Source of the DNA: Perkinsus olseni
Lineage: Eukaryota > Perkinsozoa > Perkinsida > Perkinsidae
Assembly: GCA_013115135.1 (NCBI GenBank)
Contig: JABANP010000025.1
Span: 62,001 to 126,000 of the forward strand
DNA length: 64,000 bases
Direction of reading: 5' to 3'
A program made the position numbers and the translations under genes. The first letter of the stretch is position 1; each line of letters begins with the position of its first letter. Of this stretch, positions 12,501 to 23,484 are shown one piece after another. The notes below the pieces were generated by a model. It made no database searches and was not told the DNA's origin. It worked only from the letters and a program-made list of their open reading frames with translations.

Positions 12501-13366
12501 CCAGGAGCCCAACACCCTGGACCGACGGCACTAGCAGACGGCGTTCGAGAAGGAGCAGTCCCTCCTTGGAGAGACCTGGGAATAAGAGACACTTGACGAT
12601 GCCATACGCAGGCAACTAACTTGCCTATCAATGGACGCGATAGCGTGCCAGTCACTCGGTGAAGTGTTGGTACTGCTGCCAACACCGGAGTTATTAGAGG
12701 GAGCCGTCACAGTAGAACCAGATGATGAGGTAAACACAGGACCACCATCACCAACAGCACCACCACCACCGACTCGAAAACCGGACCCACTTGCCATACC
12801 AGGCATAATCCCCGGTGGACTGAGAAGGCAGTGAGATAGCCCGAGCGACCATCAGTTCTCACTACGCAATGAATCAAATCGCTCATCGCGCAAAATCACG
12901 AAGACAGTCGGGATCGATGCAGGGAAATAGAGAGGAGGATAGTAGCCAAATACGAACAGTCTTGACGGTTCACTACGCTGTGCTGCCACTGTCACGTTGT
13001 TCACGATCACTAGTCCTCGTCAGAGAGCCTGCAGCTCCCGGAGTTCGAACGGGACGATCGCTAGCCTTCGGTGTCCAGATCGACGCCTGCAGGCCAGACA
13101 AATCCGTCGCCTGAAAAGAAGACTGAACATAAAAATACAGTAAAACGAGGTAAGACAGGCCAAGACGCGCACGCGTGCACCAGGAGCTTGATGTTGAACA
13201 TCGCACTCACCATTGATGACAGAGGTGACTGTAGACCTGGCGGCCCGAACTGCTCTACCGCAGCCTGAGTGGGCGAGCCACTGCTGCTGTCTGATGAACG
13301 CTCGGTGCCGGCAAATATCTCACGAATAGAACTTGGAATCTGAGGAGATAATCTCGATAATAACGG
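9556..13366 (-). CDS. Pumilio/PUF-family RNA-binding protein
   Basis: Many-exon gene. The N-terminal exons (about 11700-13366) encode low-complexity Ser/Gly/Gln/Pro sequence, including a QQQQQHH run near 12290, typical of PUF N-terminal regions. The repeat domain follows: QDKILEMAMDRSGSRVLQKL (about 11330-11400), CDTYANYMCQQLF with SAEQRIALASQ (about 10840-10930), TLHDNVNKMALDVHATH (about 10590-10640), then KISESIISMAIHKFASNVVE (about 10010-10060) and RYGVFVMSTALRLAP (about 9740-9790). These are PUF helices with the triad positions that read bases of target mRNA 3' UTRs. A 57-nt intron joins the last repeat to a basic tail ending KRCKKV, stop at 9556. PUF proteins repress or localise specific mRNAs in the cytoplasm. 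The true start is not resolved; the most 5' exon I support has EIFAGTERSSDSSSGSPTQA. Confidence 0.8.
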
Positions 13367-14456
13367 CTCTCATAGACGGAAAAAATCAACCAATACGACA
13401 CGTAACGAAGCGACTAAGTGCAAAAAGAACGGAAATGCGAGGCACATGATGTGGAACGACGAATGAGTGCTAATGGTGGAGTAGCCGACGAGAAAACAGA
13501 CTTCGACGAAACAGCCAAAAGCGATAAATAACAAGCGGAAGGGCCTCCAAGACGAACCTCGATAGTATGGGACATAATGGTGTCAATGTTAGCCGTGTGA
13601 TTGAAGAGAATAGAGGGACGTTTGGCTACCGACGAGGGAGATAAATACACAACTGCAAGGAGAGGAGCACGTCACAAGGACCCCAACTTCAGAGGGCAGC
13701 CTCATTGAAAGGGCTGAGCTAAACCCCTTGTGGAGCACTGTGAACAGGGAGCGTCTCAGCATCTACCATACCAGTAGAAGGCAGAGGCAGACAGACGAGG
13801 GTTATTGAGAACGTCGGGTGAATCCATAGCTGGTGATGTAGCTGAGAAACGCGGAAGTCGGCTACGATAGGGCCTCTTCTGGGCTCAGTGGCGACCTGTC
13901 GTCAAAGGTTGATGGTAGAGAGGGCCTCTGAGGGTTATGGAGGGGTCATACCACCCCTGGGAGAAGGGGTATTACTTCGATTGACGGGCCAACAAAGCAC
14001 GAGATGATGGACAGTTTGAACGGAAACCCTATTCGTGGCGCGGAAAGATGACGTAAGTTTTCAAGATTCTAGCTTCCTTCACGCAAGATACAATTTGGGC
14101 GCGCGCTAAGTAACTTGCGCTCTATGCAGCGTTTTTAGCCAATCGTCATTCTTTTGGAACCGATCCCTATTGCTTGTCATGGTAGGGGGTAATGCTGCTC
14201 CGCTGTTCCTTCTCAGTTTCCTTGTCCCTCGCGCTTCTTTTCTCTACTCCCATTCACTCAGTTTTCTACGTCACGGCGCCACAGAATACGACGGAAAAAT
14301 GAGATGAGGTGTAATAAATGTCGGTGGGTCCTTCAGGATTCATGATCTATCTTTCATGGTGGATAGTCTCCGCATTGGATGCCGGTCGCTGTTTCGTAAA
14401 CTAGTGTAACGCAACACAGAGGGATGTTGAGGAAACAATGGGGGTAACAACAATGA
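13367..14456. other. Intergenic or 5' region of the PUF gene
   Basis: Possible further 5' exons of the Pumilio gene could lie between 13400 and 13650, where a Ser-rich minus-strand frame exists, but no junction is convincing. From about 13660 to 14450 I see no coding signal. Confidence 0.35.
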
Positions 14457-15133
14457 TCACCACTCGTCATCATCATCGTCATCAGCAACGCCCCAGCCAG
14501 ACTGAATGCAACAGGATCGAGAGAGCTCACGCTGAGAACGCCGCTCACCCGTTGCGGGCCACCGCGCCCCTTGTTCTTCCGCCGACCCTTGATGATCGGC
14601 TCGCCCTGAACAGTACAACAGTTCTTGGTAATTACGGAGGGCTCCACCTACCGTCCCGATCAACCCAATGCTTGGCCCTCCCAAAGGACAGATGGCATTA
14701 GAGCGAGCATCTTGGAGACTGAAGTCCGGGTAGGAGAATGTTAGCTCCCACTCCCCAGCGTTGTATCTGTCCATGGGCCGTACTCCCTTCGCTTCACCAC
14801 CGAGATCCTTTCACCTGTACATCCCTATCATACCGTTTCGCACAACAATTCGTCTCTCAGCCGTTGGCGTGTCGTCGAATTCCGCCAAGAGCTCCTCGAA
14901 GGCGATACCAACGAGAGTATCGGCCTGGCAAATCAGGATTCTTTCAGAGACTCACTGCCGTTCACTACCTCTGCCCCCGTTAAAGTCCCCTTAGCTGTCA
15001 TCTCTTCCATGACACCTCGTAAGCCTTGGATCAGAGAGCATCGCTCCGCTAGATATTTACCTTCCTTGGGCGGGTTCATGGACCAACCTTCATTGCGAGA
15101 CGACGATGATGGGGAGGATGGTGGAGCACTCAT
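14457..15133 (-). CDS. Unknown small protein with acidic DDDDDDEW C-terminus, multi-exon
   Basis: Exons joined by eye: start at 15133 (MSAPPSSPSSSSRNEGW), then AKGTLTGAE, then DTLVGIAFEELLAEFDDTP with AERRIVVRNGERISVVKRRE. These are followed by ARSNAICPLGGPSIGLIGT, a basic exon GEPIIKGRRKNKGRGGPQR, and a last exon SGWGVADDDDDDEW with stop at 14457. Splice sites GTAGGT...TTCAG and GTGAGC...TTCAG fit the last three junctions in frame. A Ser-rich start, basic middle and acidic-aromatic tail suggest a nucleic-acid or chromatin-associated factor, but I do not recognise the family. One internal junction (about 14760-14830) is unresolved. Confidence 0.5.
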
Positions 15134-15533
15134 CGTTGGACCAAACAAGCACTGTCATATGAGAGTGGGGATGAAGTCATGACGACCAGGTGCCGGATAG
15201 ACAAACATGCGGAAAAGAGGCGAACATGAGCAAGAAGCCTTCGACGAGTTGCTGCAACTACAGCGAGGACTCAGAGACAAAATGAAGCAGTTGAGGTTCG
15301 CTATCGCCACCAGGCACCCGCCCACGCTGCCGAGACCCTTCCCCCCTGTAAACCCGAGCAACATCCGCGTGTTATTAGATGTACAACTTTTGTCATGATC
15401 CATGAAATCACCGTCTGAACGTACGACCTTGATTGAATTGTAGAAGGTTGGTCGCCGACTTGGTAGTGCCGGCATTACGCTGTAAACTGAACCTGAGCAC
15501 GACTCTCCTCCCTGACCGCTGGAACGTTTTCAC

Positions 15534-16220
15534 TCACGTGGATCCAACGCCACAGTCATATCCTCGCTCCGATGCCAAAGCAGCACTAGTAAATTTAGAT
15601 GTGGTCGCCTTGAGGCCCCCCGTGGCTCTTCGCGTCGATTCCCGCATGCCACCAACCAGATATCGGAATTGGCCGTTTACTAAGCCCAGTTGACGCTCCA
15701 GATTGGTGGCCAACGCCTCCCGATGGGCCTTGTCGGACTCCAAGGTTTTCATCTGTCGATTGAGCCGGGCGATCGCTTCCTCGGTCTTCGACAGTTGATC
15801 CTTCTTGATGGCCACCTCCTCGATCGCCATGTCACGTCGTTTGCGGTAGTTAACGACGGACTCAAACAAGGCATCAACCTTCTGTTGGAAGACTTTACAG
15901 TTCTTGCCCGCCTCTCGAAGTTTTGCCTGAAGCAGCAGCGTATCACACACTGCTAGGTTCGTCCAGAGCTGTCGATGACTCGACGACGGACCATACCCAG
16001 CGCACGACTAAGAATAGAATTCCGACAACGCGTATGCATACCAGTCGCCATCAGCTAAACCGGACACTCCGTGAAAGCCATGGTCAAACATACTAGCCGA
16101 GTTATATTTCCTGATAGCTCTATCCAATCTATCTCCAGAGAGCGGGAGCCCTATCACCTGTAACGTTGCGGCTTCCTCGGCTGTTAGAGGCGCCTCCGTG
16201 TCTCGGGACGCCGCTGACAT
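15534..16220 (-). CDS. Coiled-coil protein, multi-exon, 3' end unresolved
   Basis: The first exon starts at 16220 (MSAASRDTEAPLTAEEAATL) and continues with LPLSGDRLDRAIRKYNSASM. The second long exon (about 15534-15950) is a heptad-rich coiled coil: LLLQAKLREAGKNCKVFQQK, AIEEVAIKKDQLSKTEEAIA, LNRQMKTLESDKAHREALAT. It ends in a Ser/Thr-rich stretch before a GTGAGT donor near 15535. A further exon (about 15433-15480) is likely. No motor, enzyme or targeting signal is seen. A structural or cytoskeletal role is possible but not shown. Confidence 0.5.
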
Positions 16221-16437
16221 CGTTTACCGAGTACCAAACTGCCCTCGTCCCGCCTACTATGATGAACTCAAGCATATGACGACACTCTCTGTCCAGAAGC
16301 GATTAACCGTAGATACAACAGCAGCAAGCAGCAGGCTACTACTAATGATACAGTAACTGAGTCTTCGCCATCATCAACACCATCACTTCGAGCAATCGTT
16401 CAAAAGGCCTCATAAAGGCACCAACTACGAGTAAACG

Positions 16438-19162
16438 TTAACTTCGACTAGCCACCCAAACCTGCGCTTCTCCTGTGACACCGTCGTTGCCCAGCACCAG
16501 CAGGTCATCATCTCTATACGCACAGTCCTTGACGTCAAGATTGTCGCTCGATATGGGTCCCGTGAAGTTAGATGCTCCCGACCAAACGCCTCGACTCGTC
16601 CACGTGAGCAGCTCACCCTTGTCTGTCACCACAGCTGCTGCCCCATCAGAGGAGCCACATGCTCCCACGGGCTTTCCGGACACCAAGTCGTAGGGCACGT
16701 GCAATTGAGACGTCCTCACGCCGTTAACGCTACGATACACACTGCCGCTGTTGACCGAGTACTTCACATTTTGAACACCCGCGTCAGCAGGCTCATCGTG
16801 CAGTCGACCACCGATAGCAGGGAATGACCATTTGTTATTGAACTCATCGCCTAGTATCAAACTAGCGTCCACCACATCTACTGTAGTCGGGTAGAAGAAC
16901 GGGCCAGGCTCTAGGAGATTGAGTCGGCTACTCTCGAAGGTGACGCAGGAGTCCTCCAACCTACGATGCTCTTCCTCGCCACCCTCTTCAACCAAGCCAG
17001 CCTTGTTGTTCCATCCCCAACTTGTTGCGCCAGCAGCTACAGCGCAGGTGTAACCCACACCGAAGAGCCATAGGGCGGCCACAACGGCACCACCGGCCTT
17101 GTAGATCCTCCAGGGCAGTATCTTAGCCTTTGCGGAATTCTCACGGAAGGTCTTGGTCAAGCTTGGCTTCTCCTCTGCTTGCAGGGCTCGACCCATAGCC
17201 AGTGCATCAGCCTCACGAGTGATACCGCGGCCAATACGGTAGGGCGCACCGGAGCTGTTACTTCCACTATTGGGGACAGCAGTAGAGGAAGACGATGATG
17301 CTTGGGAGCCTTCTGGGATGGAGCTGAGCGATCGCCCCAACTCCCTCGTTTTCTGCTTGTGGATCTTCTGAGCTAACTTCACCGAGCCGGTCTGACGAGA
17401 ACAGAAATCGACCGGAGCGGTACCATCGAGTTGTGGTGAGAGCTTACCTGTGGAATGAGCTCGGAGACCGGCGCCTCTTGTTTGGTCACCGTGTCCATGT
17501 GCCTCATCTTCCGTTGCTTCTGTTCCTCATCCAAGCCGAGGACGTCGATCGACATGATCATCGAGAACTTAGTTGGGAGATCTCCATCCGGTTCAAGGCC
17601 TATAATAAGAAAGGCTATCCAACTCACGATCATCTAAATAGAACTTAGGTCTGGGGGAGCCAAAGACACACGAGAAAGTCTCTACTAAAGGCATCCCGCA
17701 CCCACCCAGGCTGATGAAGTAGCCGATGAACAAGAAGTGGAGGAAGTAGATGATGGGTGTGAGGATGTTGACCGTCTCTATCCAGCCCTCATGGTCTCCA
17801 GGAACCCCTCTCTCCATTCTAATACGATAAGTGATGTCGAATGTGGCAGCAAAGCCGGCTAGGATGGGACCTAGAACAAAGAGGACGTAACAAGTGAGGA
17901 CTCCTTCTCCTCCCGGTGTACCGGAGACTTGCAAGAGAGTCAGGCTCCAATGCTCCAGAGGTGACAAGAGAAGGTTCATTCTCTCATGGATGAGGTCGAA
18001 GGTGAGCATGAGGAGGATGAAGATCCACGGACCCCAGAAGTTGTAGGCTATGAAGTAGAACATGAGCCCCATGTAACTGAGGAAGCGGCATCAAGGCAGC
18101 CCTGCGCTTACAACAATCAGTCGAGCTTCTGATGACGCGACCAGCTATCCCACTTACCAAAGCACGTTGACGAGCTGGTTAGTTCCAAGAACCATGAATA
18201 CTCGGGCATACGCGTCGAACCCTTGCCAATGCTCCTTAAGGCGGTTAAACAAATAGAAGTGCTCTACGAAGATGTTGTAGTCCGTAGCGATGTCCCTGCA
18301 AAAGGGAAGTAAGACCATATCCTCTCCAAAGGATCCTACTCGGTCGCCGCATTGCTCTCAAGGATCTTCGGAGCGGCCTCTCTGAGCTCCTTATCCTCCT
18401 TAGCCCGAGCTCCCTTCACCGGCATGAAACTGAGTAGGACAGACTCATCGACGCCACCCCACCGGTCGCAGAGCCTACTTGGACACGACCGGTATCCTAA
18501 ACATAGTATCGAGGCCCTTCCGTTCGTAGTTCCTGAGGTCCGCGCATGCTGAGTTGATCTGCTCCTGGCCGGGGACGGGCAGACGCATCCATTGTGTCAA
18601 CAGACGCACGGCGAAGGTCTGCGATGAGTAGAAATACGAAGCTATTCGGGAGACGGTGAGATGGTCCAACCTGTGCTGTGATAGATGCGTGGATGGAGAA
18701 CCAGATGGACATAACCAGAAAGAATACAGCACTGGCCAGGTTGAGGGCCCACAGGAAGATCAGCCATGACGGGGTTCCCTCCTCAGGCCTGAGACACTGT
18801 TACTAAAAACCAACGCCTACAGTCGACAGCTGCTGCACCCACGTCTTGGCTTCATAGTAGAAACCCATGACGAATCCCAGAGTGAGGGTGTTGATAACGA
18901 GATAGTTATCCATCTTGCCGATGGTCAGCTCGAAGAGATCTCTAAGATCCTCTCGATACAGTTGCACCTGCAAAGGGACCGTCAGACAACCGACTCTCCA
19001 CTCAAACCACATGGCCGAGATGCTCACCTGGTTGACCCTCAACTTCTGTAACTGAAAGATACGTTCCTGATTGAGCTCTCGATTGTACTGGTAGGTCTCC
19101 CTATTATACATGAACAGCTCGCCGAGGCCTCCCAGTACGGCAGCTACTTCTACGAACACCAT
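16438..19162 (-). CDS. Large polytopic membrane protein, copy A of a tandem pair
   Basis: Starts at 19162 (MVFVEVAAVLGGLGELFMYN), followed by RETYQYNRELNQERIFQLQK and, after an intron, LYREDLRDLFELTIGKMDNY. Several hydrophobic exons follow: INTLTLGFVMGFYYEAKTW, NFWGPWIFILLMLTFDLIHE, GVLTCYVLFVLGPILAGFAA, and YFLHFLFIGYFISLGG (about 17690-18070). After a soluble linker (FSMIMSIDVLGLDEEQKQRK) the last exon (16438-17382) has a single hydrophobic helix near VVAALWLFGVGYTCAVAAG. The final roughly 170 residues contain several short segments that look like beta-propeller blades (for example GELLTWTSRGVW, AQVWVASRS). The next gene upstream has the same order of parts. Function unknown; a multi-pass membrane protein with a likely extracytoplasmic C-terminal domain is inference. 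Confidence 0.6.
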
Positions 19163-19538
19163 GTCGGTAACCTCAGTAGCAAAACGGGGAGGAAAGGACT
19201 GCACTGATGAGCAATCGAGAGGCGATACCGACGGGCCCCGGCAGTAACTCGACAACCGGTGACGCTGGAAAGAACCACCTACACAAGTGAAGGACCCGTG
19301 AAGGACATAGCAGCCCGGAGCTGCCGCATCTAATGCAAGCAAAATAGGTAAGGATTATACGAGAAGATCATCGTAGTGATAGTGCAGGTCGTCGTAGCGG
19401 AAGAAGAAATGTACTTTAGTATTCGTACAGTGGGGACGTAACGGTAGCAGCTAGTCACAATGGAACAACACAAGTGGGAAGAGGAGAAGGGTGAATCTCC
19501 CACTTCAAGCTTCGATACTATTCTAGACATCAACATAA

Positions 19539-22500
19539 TCACTCATTCTCTACAGCTGTTCTCGTAAGGAGGTATGGGTCAACGGAGAACTCTCTGGCGA
19601 CCACCGCTTCGCGAGTATGCTTGTCATAGCCCAACAGGGAGCCTTCACAGGCCGACACCCACTCAATGTCAGCGCCTTCCGTACCAGGGATCTCAGCTCG
19701 GCCTAGGAACCTCCCCGAGACCATAGACCACACATCGATCTCAGAGTTCGGAATCAACACATAAGCATTCTCATCTGCTGTATGGACCGACACGGCGTTG
19801 GGATACTTTGCTGCGCCCGGGTACCAATGGGAGCTCTTACCGCTGTTGAAGTAGATCTGACCGTCAGCTCGGGAAATGGCAACCCAAGCTCCCACTGCGG
19901 ACTCAGCGATGAGCCTCGGCTGAGGAGCGGACTCGGCAGCGAGCAGCACTTCATTACCGCTGGCACACTCGACAACCCTACCACCAGACAGGACGGCGAG
20001 CTCGTCGTTCTGCAGAATGAGGGCATCATCAATCACTGAACTGGTAAGTCCGCACTTGCGTGTGACCGCCGAACTGAGGAGCCTCGAACCCAGCAAGTCC
20101 GCTGTATAAACCTCACTGGTCGAGCGGCATGCAATTGAGGAGGGAGAGTAGAAGGCAGCACCGTCCAGAAGGGCCGGGGTGGCATAGGATACAGGAGAGC
20201 TGAGCAAGTGACGGTTGATGCCTTCCCTGACCGCTGCATTGCGGTCCCCAGTAGTATCTATCTTGGCGATCTCGAGGGCTGTGTCAACTATGGCACCACA
20301 CCAACATAGGAGGGAGACGATGCTGCCAAAGTTTAGTCATCTGAGGCAACATCATGCATAAGCACAAGTCACTTAGACCACCACCACTACTACCCTCAAT
20401 GGCATCCTCGATCGTGCCTCATTGAAGCGGTTATCCTCGAGCAAGTGGAAGCCCTTAGTCTTCTGGACCTCCTTATAAGCCTTCACCTTCTGCTCGTATT
20501 CATCCAGCTCCTCAGGGATGAGGGAGAGGCCTCGGGCACGGCCCTGGTGATACGAAATAGTGGAAATTCCACAGCTGTAGCGATCTCACTACCTGTAACG
20601 CTTCATCGGGCATGTCCCACTGCACCTCGCCGGTATCACAATTGAGGTGATAGGGCATAGTCTGCCCCTCCTCATCAACATACTCGAGCCTGATCCATCC
20701 CTCCCTAGGCTGGAAGGGAGTACCAGGAGTGCAGTCCCCTCGACCCTGCTCAGCTCGGACGGCTCCTGCTAGGGCCTTCCGTTGAGTAGCGAATTCACCC
20801 TTCAACTGCTCCAACTCCCGAAGCTCCTACAAAGGGACTTGTAAAAGACGATGAGCGTCACGACGACAAGAGCCCTTACCCCATCACTGAGCTGCTTCTG
20901 CTCCTTCTCCGTCTCCCAATGCCTGAAAAGCCTCCCCAAACTCCTCTCAGTCGCCTTGCACTGCTTTCGGAGATCCTCAGAAATATCAGGATGATAGCCT
21001 CTCCTTGGGTTCTTGAAGTTAATCTTGTCGCTGGCGGGACCGTACGTATTGAGCGGACCGTCTTCGGGGAAGCTCGGCAGATTCAAGTGCCTGCGGAATC
21101 CTCTTCTTCAATAACACAACCACACCGCCACCCTACCCCGCGTGCATGTGCTTAGGCTGGGCCAGAGGCTCGGCAACTTCCTCCATGGTCTCAACACCAA
21201 AGCCCATGACATCAATGCACCATACTGTCGAGAACTTCACGGGCAGGCCCTTGGAATCAGGCTTGCACAGGTAACTGAGCGGAGAGCGTGCAAACCTTCC
21301 ACCAAATGAGAGCTCGTTAACAAGACGAGGAGCAAAACGACACTTGCTCGAGAGTACTACATGAAGAAGGCCTGCCAGCCGCCCGCTAGTATAACCGCCA
21401 CAAGGCCAGTGATGGCTCCACCGAACTCCGTGATGGCATACGTGTCCTCCTTCTGCACCGCGTTGATGTACAGAGCCGTGTCAATGGATTGCAGGGCGAG
21501 TGGTACGAATAGTAGGAATAGCTACACGCGAACGATGAGGCAATGACGACAGAAGAAGCTTACCATGACCATGTTCTCCCGGGGCGTGAGAAGTGCATTA
21601 ATCTGCATGTGGATGAAAGCCGCGGTGAAGCAACAGATGGTGTACGCATAGGCCGCCCATGGCTGGTTGAAGAAGACTCCATAGTAAGCCAGAGAGAAGT
21701 AAGACATGGCAGTCAGCAACTGATTGGTACCTGCAAAAAATGCAAGATGCAGCGATGGATGCACAGGGACCAGAGAGCATCATCACCCCAACACATGCAG
21801 ACTCTAGCGAAGGCCTCATGGCATTGCCACTTCTTATGCATCATGTTGAAGAGGTTGAAGTGGGCCAAGAACACCTCCCAATCCGTTGTCAGATCAGCAA
21901 CACCCTAAAATGCAAGAACCGTGAAACGTTAAGACTCCACCTAGAGCACACCGATATAAGCGCACAGAGGGAACGGCTGTTCAGAGTTCCCGACTGCCCT
22001 ACCCTATTCGGCCTGTTCTTATTGGCTAGACTGGAAGGCTGAGTCCTCAAGTCCTTGGGGAGATCATGACCATACTTCCGCCCTTGCTCGAATACAATAG
22101 GCACACGGAGCATGGACACAACACCGCTGGCTGAGGGGATACGCACGACGTGAACGATTTGTACGGGGCACTCTTAATACCTTCATAATCCTTCAATCGC
22201 GAAGCAGCATCTGCAATCTCTTGGGCGCTGGGGACTGGAAGCCTCAACCATTGGGTGAGGGCACGGACAGAGAACACTTGGGCATTCACAGAGGCATGCA
22301 AGGCAAACCAGAGCGAGAATAGGAGAAATATGATCGACGTGCCTGAGCAACACCCGACCTCCTACTCCCGCGGTACAAACGCCTGTCGTCCACCAAAAGG
22401 TACGAAGTTCAACTCCCATCCTCCCCACCTTTACTACCAAGTGATATCGCGTATGCCCAGAATAGGAAGTTCTGCGTCGGTGATGGTATACGTCCTTTAT

Positions 22501-22790
22501 AGAACATCTCTATGCACCATACCAGTAGGATAGTACTCACAGTCTGATGAAGGACAAAGCAACATCTACAGGAGAGCTCCAACGCCATCCAGTCCTACCG
22601 CGTAGTTATCCATCTTTCCGATAGTAAGGCCGAACAAATCGTGAAGATCCTCTCTGTAGAGGTCGACCTGTCTAACACGCATCTTCTGCTGCTGGTAAAG
22701 ATTCTTCTGCCGCAGCTCATTATTGAATTTCCAATTTTCTCGATTGTACGAGAACAGCTCTCCACCAGCCTCCTTCGCAAACTCAGCCAT
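19539..22790 (-). CDS. Large polytopic membrane protein with WW-like motif, copy B of the tandem pair
   Basis: Starts at 22790 (MAEFAKEAGGELFSYNRENW), then LYREDLHDLFGLTIGKMDNY, closely matching copy A. Middle exons repeat the same layout: VFSVRALTQWLRLPVPSAQE (copy A also has LLTQWMRLPVPG), DWEVFLAHFNLFNMMHKKW, YFSLAYYGVFFNQPWAAYAY, ALYINAVQKEDTYAITEFGG and the shared FSTVWCIDVMGFGVE segment. Near 20600-20720 lies a WW-like motif: GWIRLEYVDEEGQTMPYHLN then CDTGEVQWDMP. It is followed by a charged helix (DEYEQKVKAYKEVQKTKGFH). The last exon (19539-20207) is a 220-residue all-beta-looking domain (LAVLSGGRVVECASGNEVLL, IDVWSMVSGRFLGRAEI). The function is not known. Confidence 0.6.
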
Positions 22791-23484
22791 CCGCCGCGAG
22801 GTAGAGGATCAAGAAAAGTGTAAGGCAACTGGGGAAGGTTGGAATCGATCCCCCTCCCAAGAATCGAACCTCCGAACGCCAAAACCTCAGGGTATAGAAC
22901 AAGTAACCGCGTGAACCCCCAGCTACACTACCTATCACATTACATTGTAAATGTTAGAGTTTCCCGCCTGATGAGATTGCGCAACGCCACCTGGTGAGAA
23001 GGGTAATTCCGGTGTCCTGCACAAAAGCATTCAACTCGGTGACACGCACGTTACAGTGGCCCAGTCCTTGCGGACGCTAGGTTTTGCATTAACCTTCCAA
23101 GACTTTATTTTGCTGCAGCTCCTGTCATCCACTCAGAACGGCGCTAACGCATCAGCGAAGCGACGCTGACTTTTACTTCTCCTATGCGCGCACGCCTGCA
23201 AGTATCGCATGTTACTTCTCGCTCGCCCTTTTCTCGGGGGATGCGTGGAATGCCCGATTTCGAAATTCCGCGGAAGTCTGGACTGGCCAGAAGCGTTAAA
23301 ATCTCCCTTGTAAACGATACTCGTTCTCGGGCTGTCGACAGATCATGAGAATCATCGCTATTCACTGCACCATGAAGAGGAGCTCGGGTCTCGTGAGTTC
23401 TCCAGCCACGGCATGCCCATCTCCCGATGAAGCCATGATGCGGGAGGGTTCCACCTTTCAGTTCCACTCCGTCACACCTCTCGA
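22791..23484. other. Intergenic region between divergent copy B and family X genes
   Basis: About 690 nt with no supported gene. A segment near 22850-22920 read on the minus strand contains GGTTCGATTC and other tRNA-like words, but the arms do not pair properly. Both flanking promoters should lie here. Confidence 0.4.

Noticed and set aside
15207..15398. Plus-strand frame EHEQEAFDELLQLQRGLRDK resembling a coiled coil
   Set aside because: Only about 60 codons, between two minus-strand genes, with no start context or partner exons. It may be real, but the evidence is too thin to list.
22840..22920. tRNA-like sequence (GGTTCGATTC on the minus strand)
   Set aside because: The T-arm and anticodon arm do not pair and no acceptor stem forms; most likely chance or a degenerate remnant.
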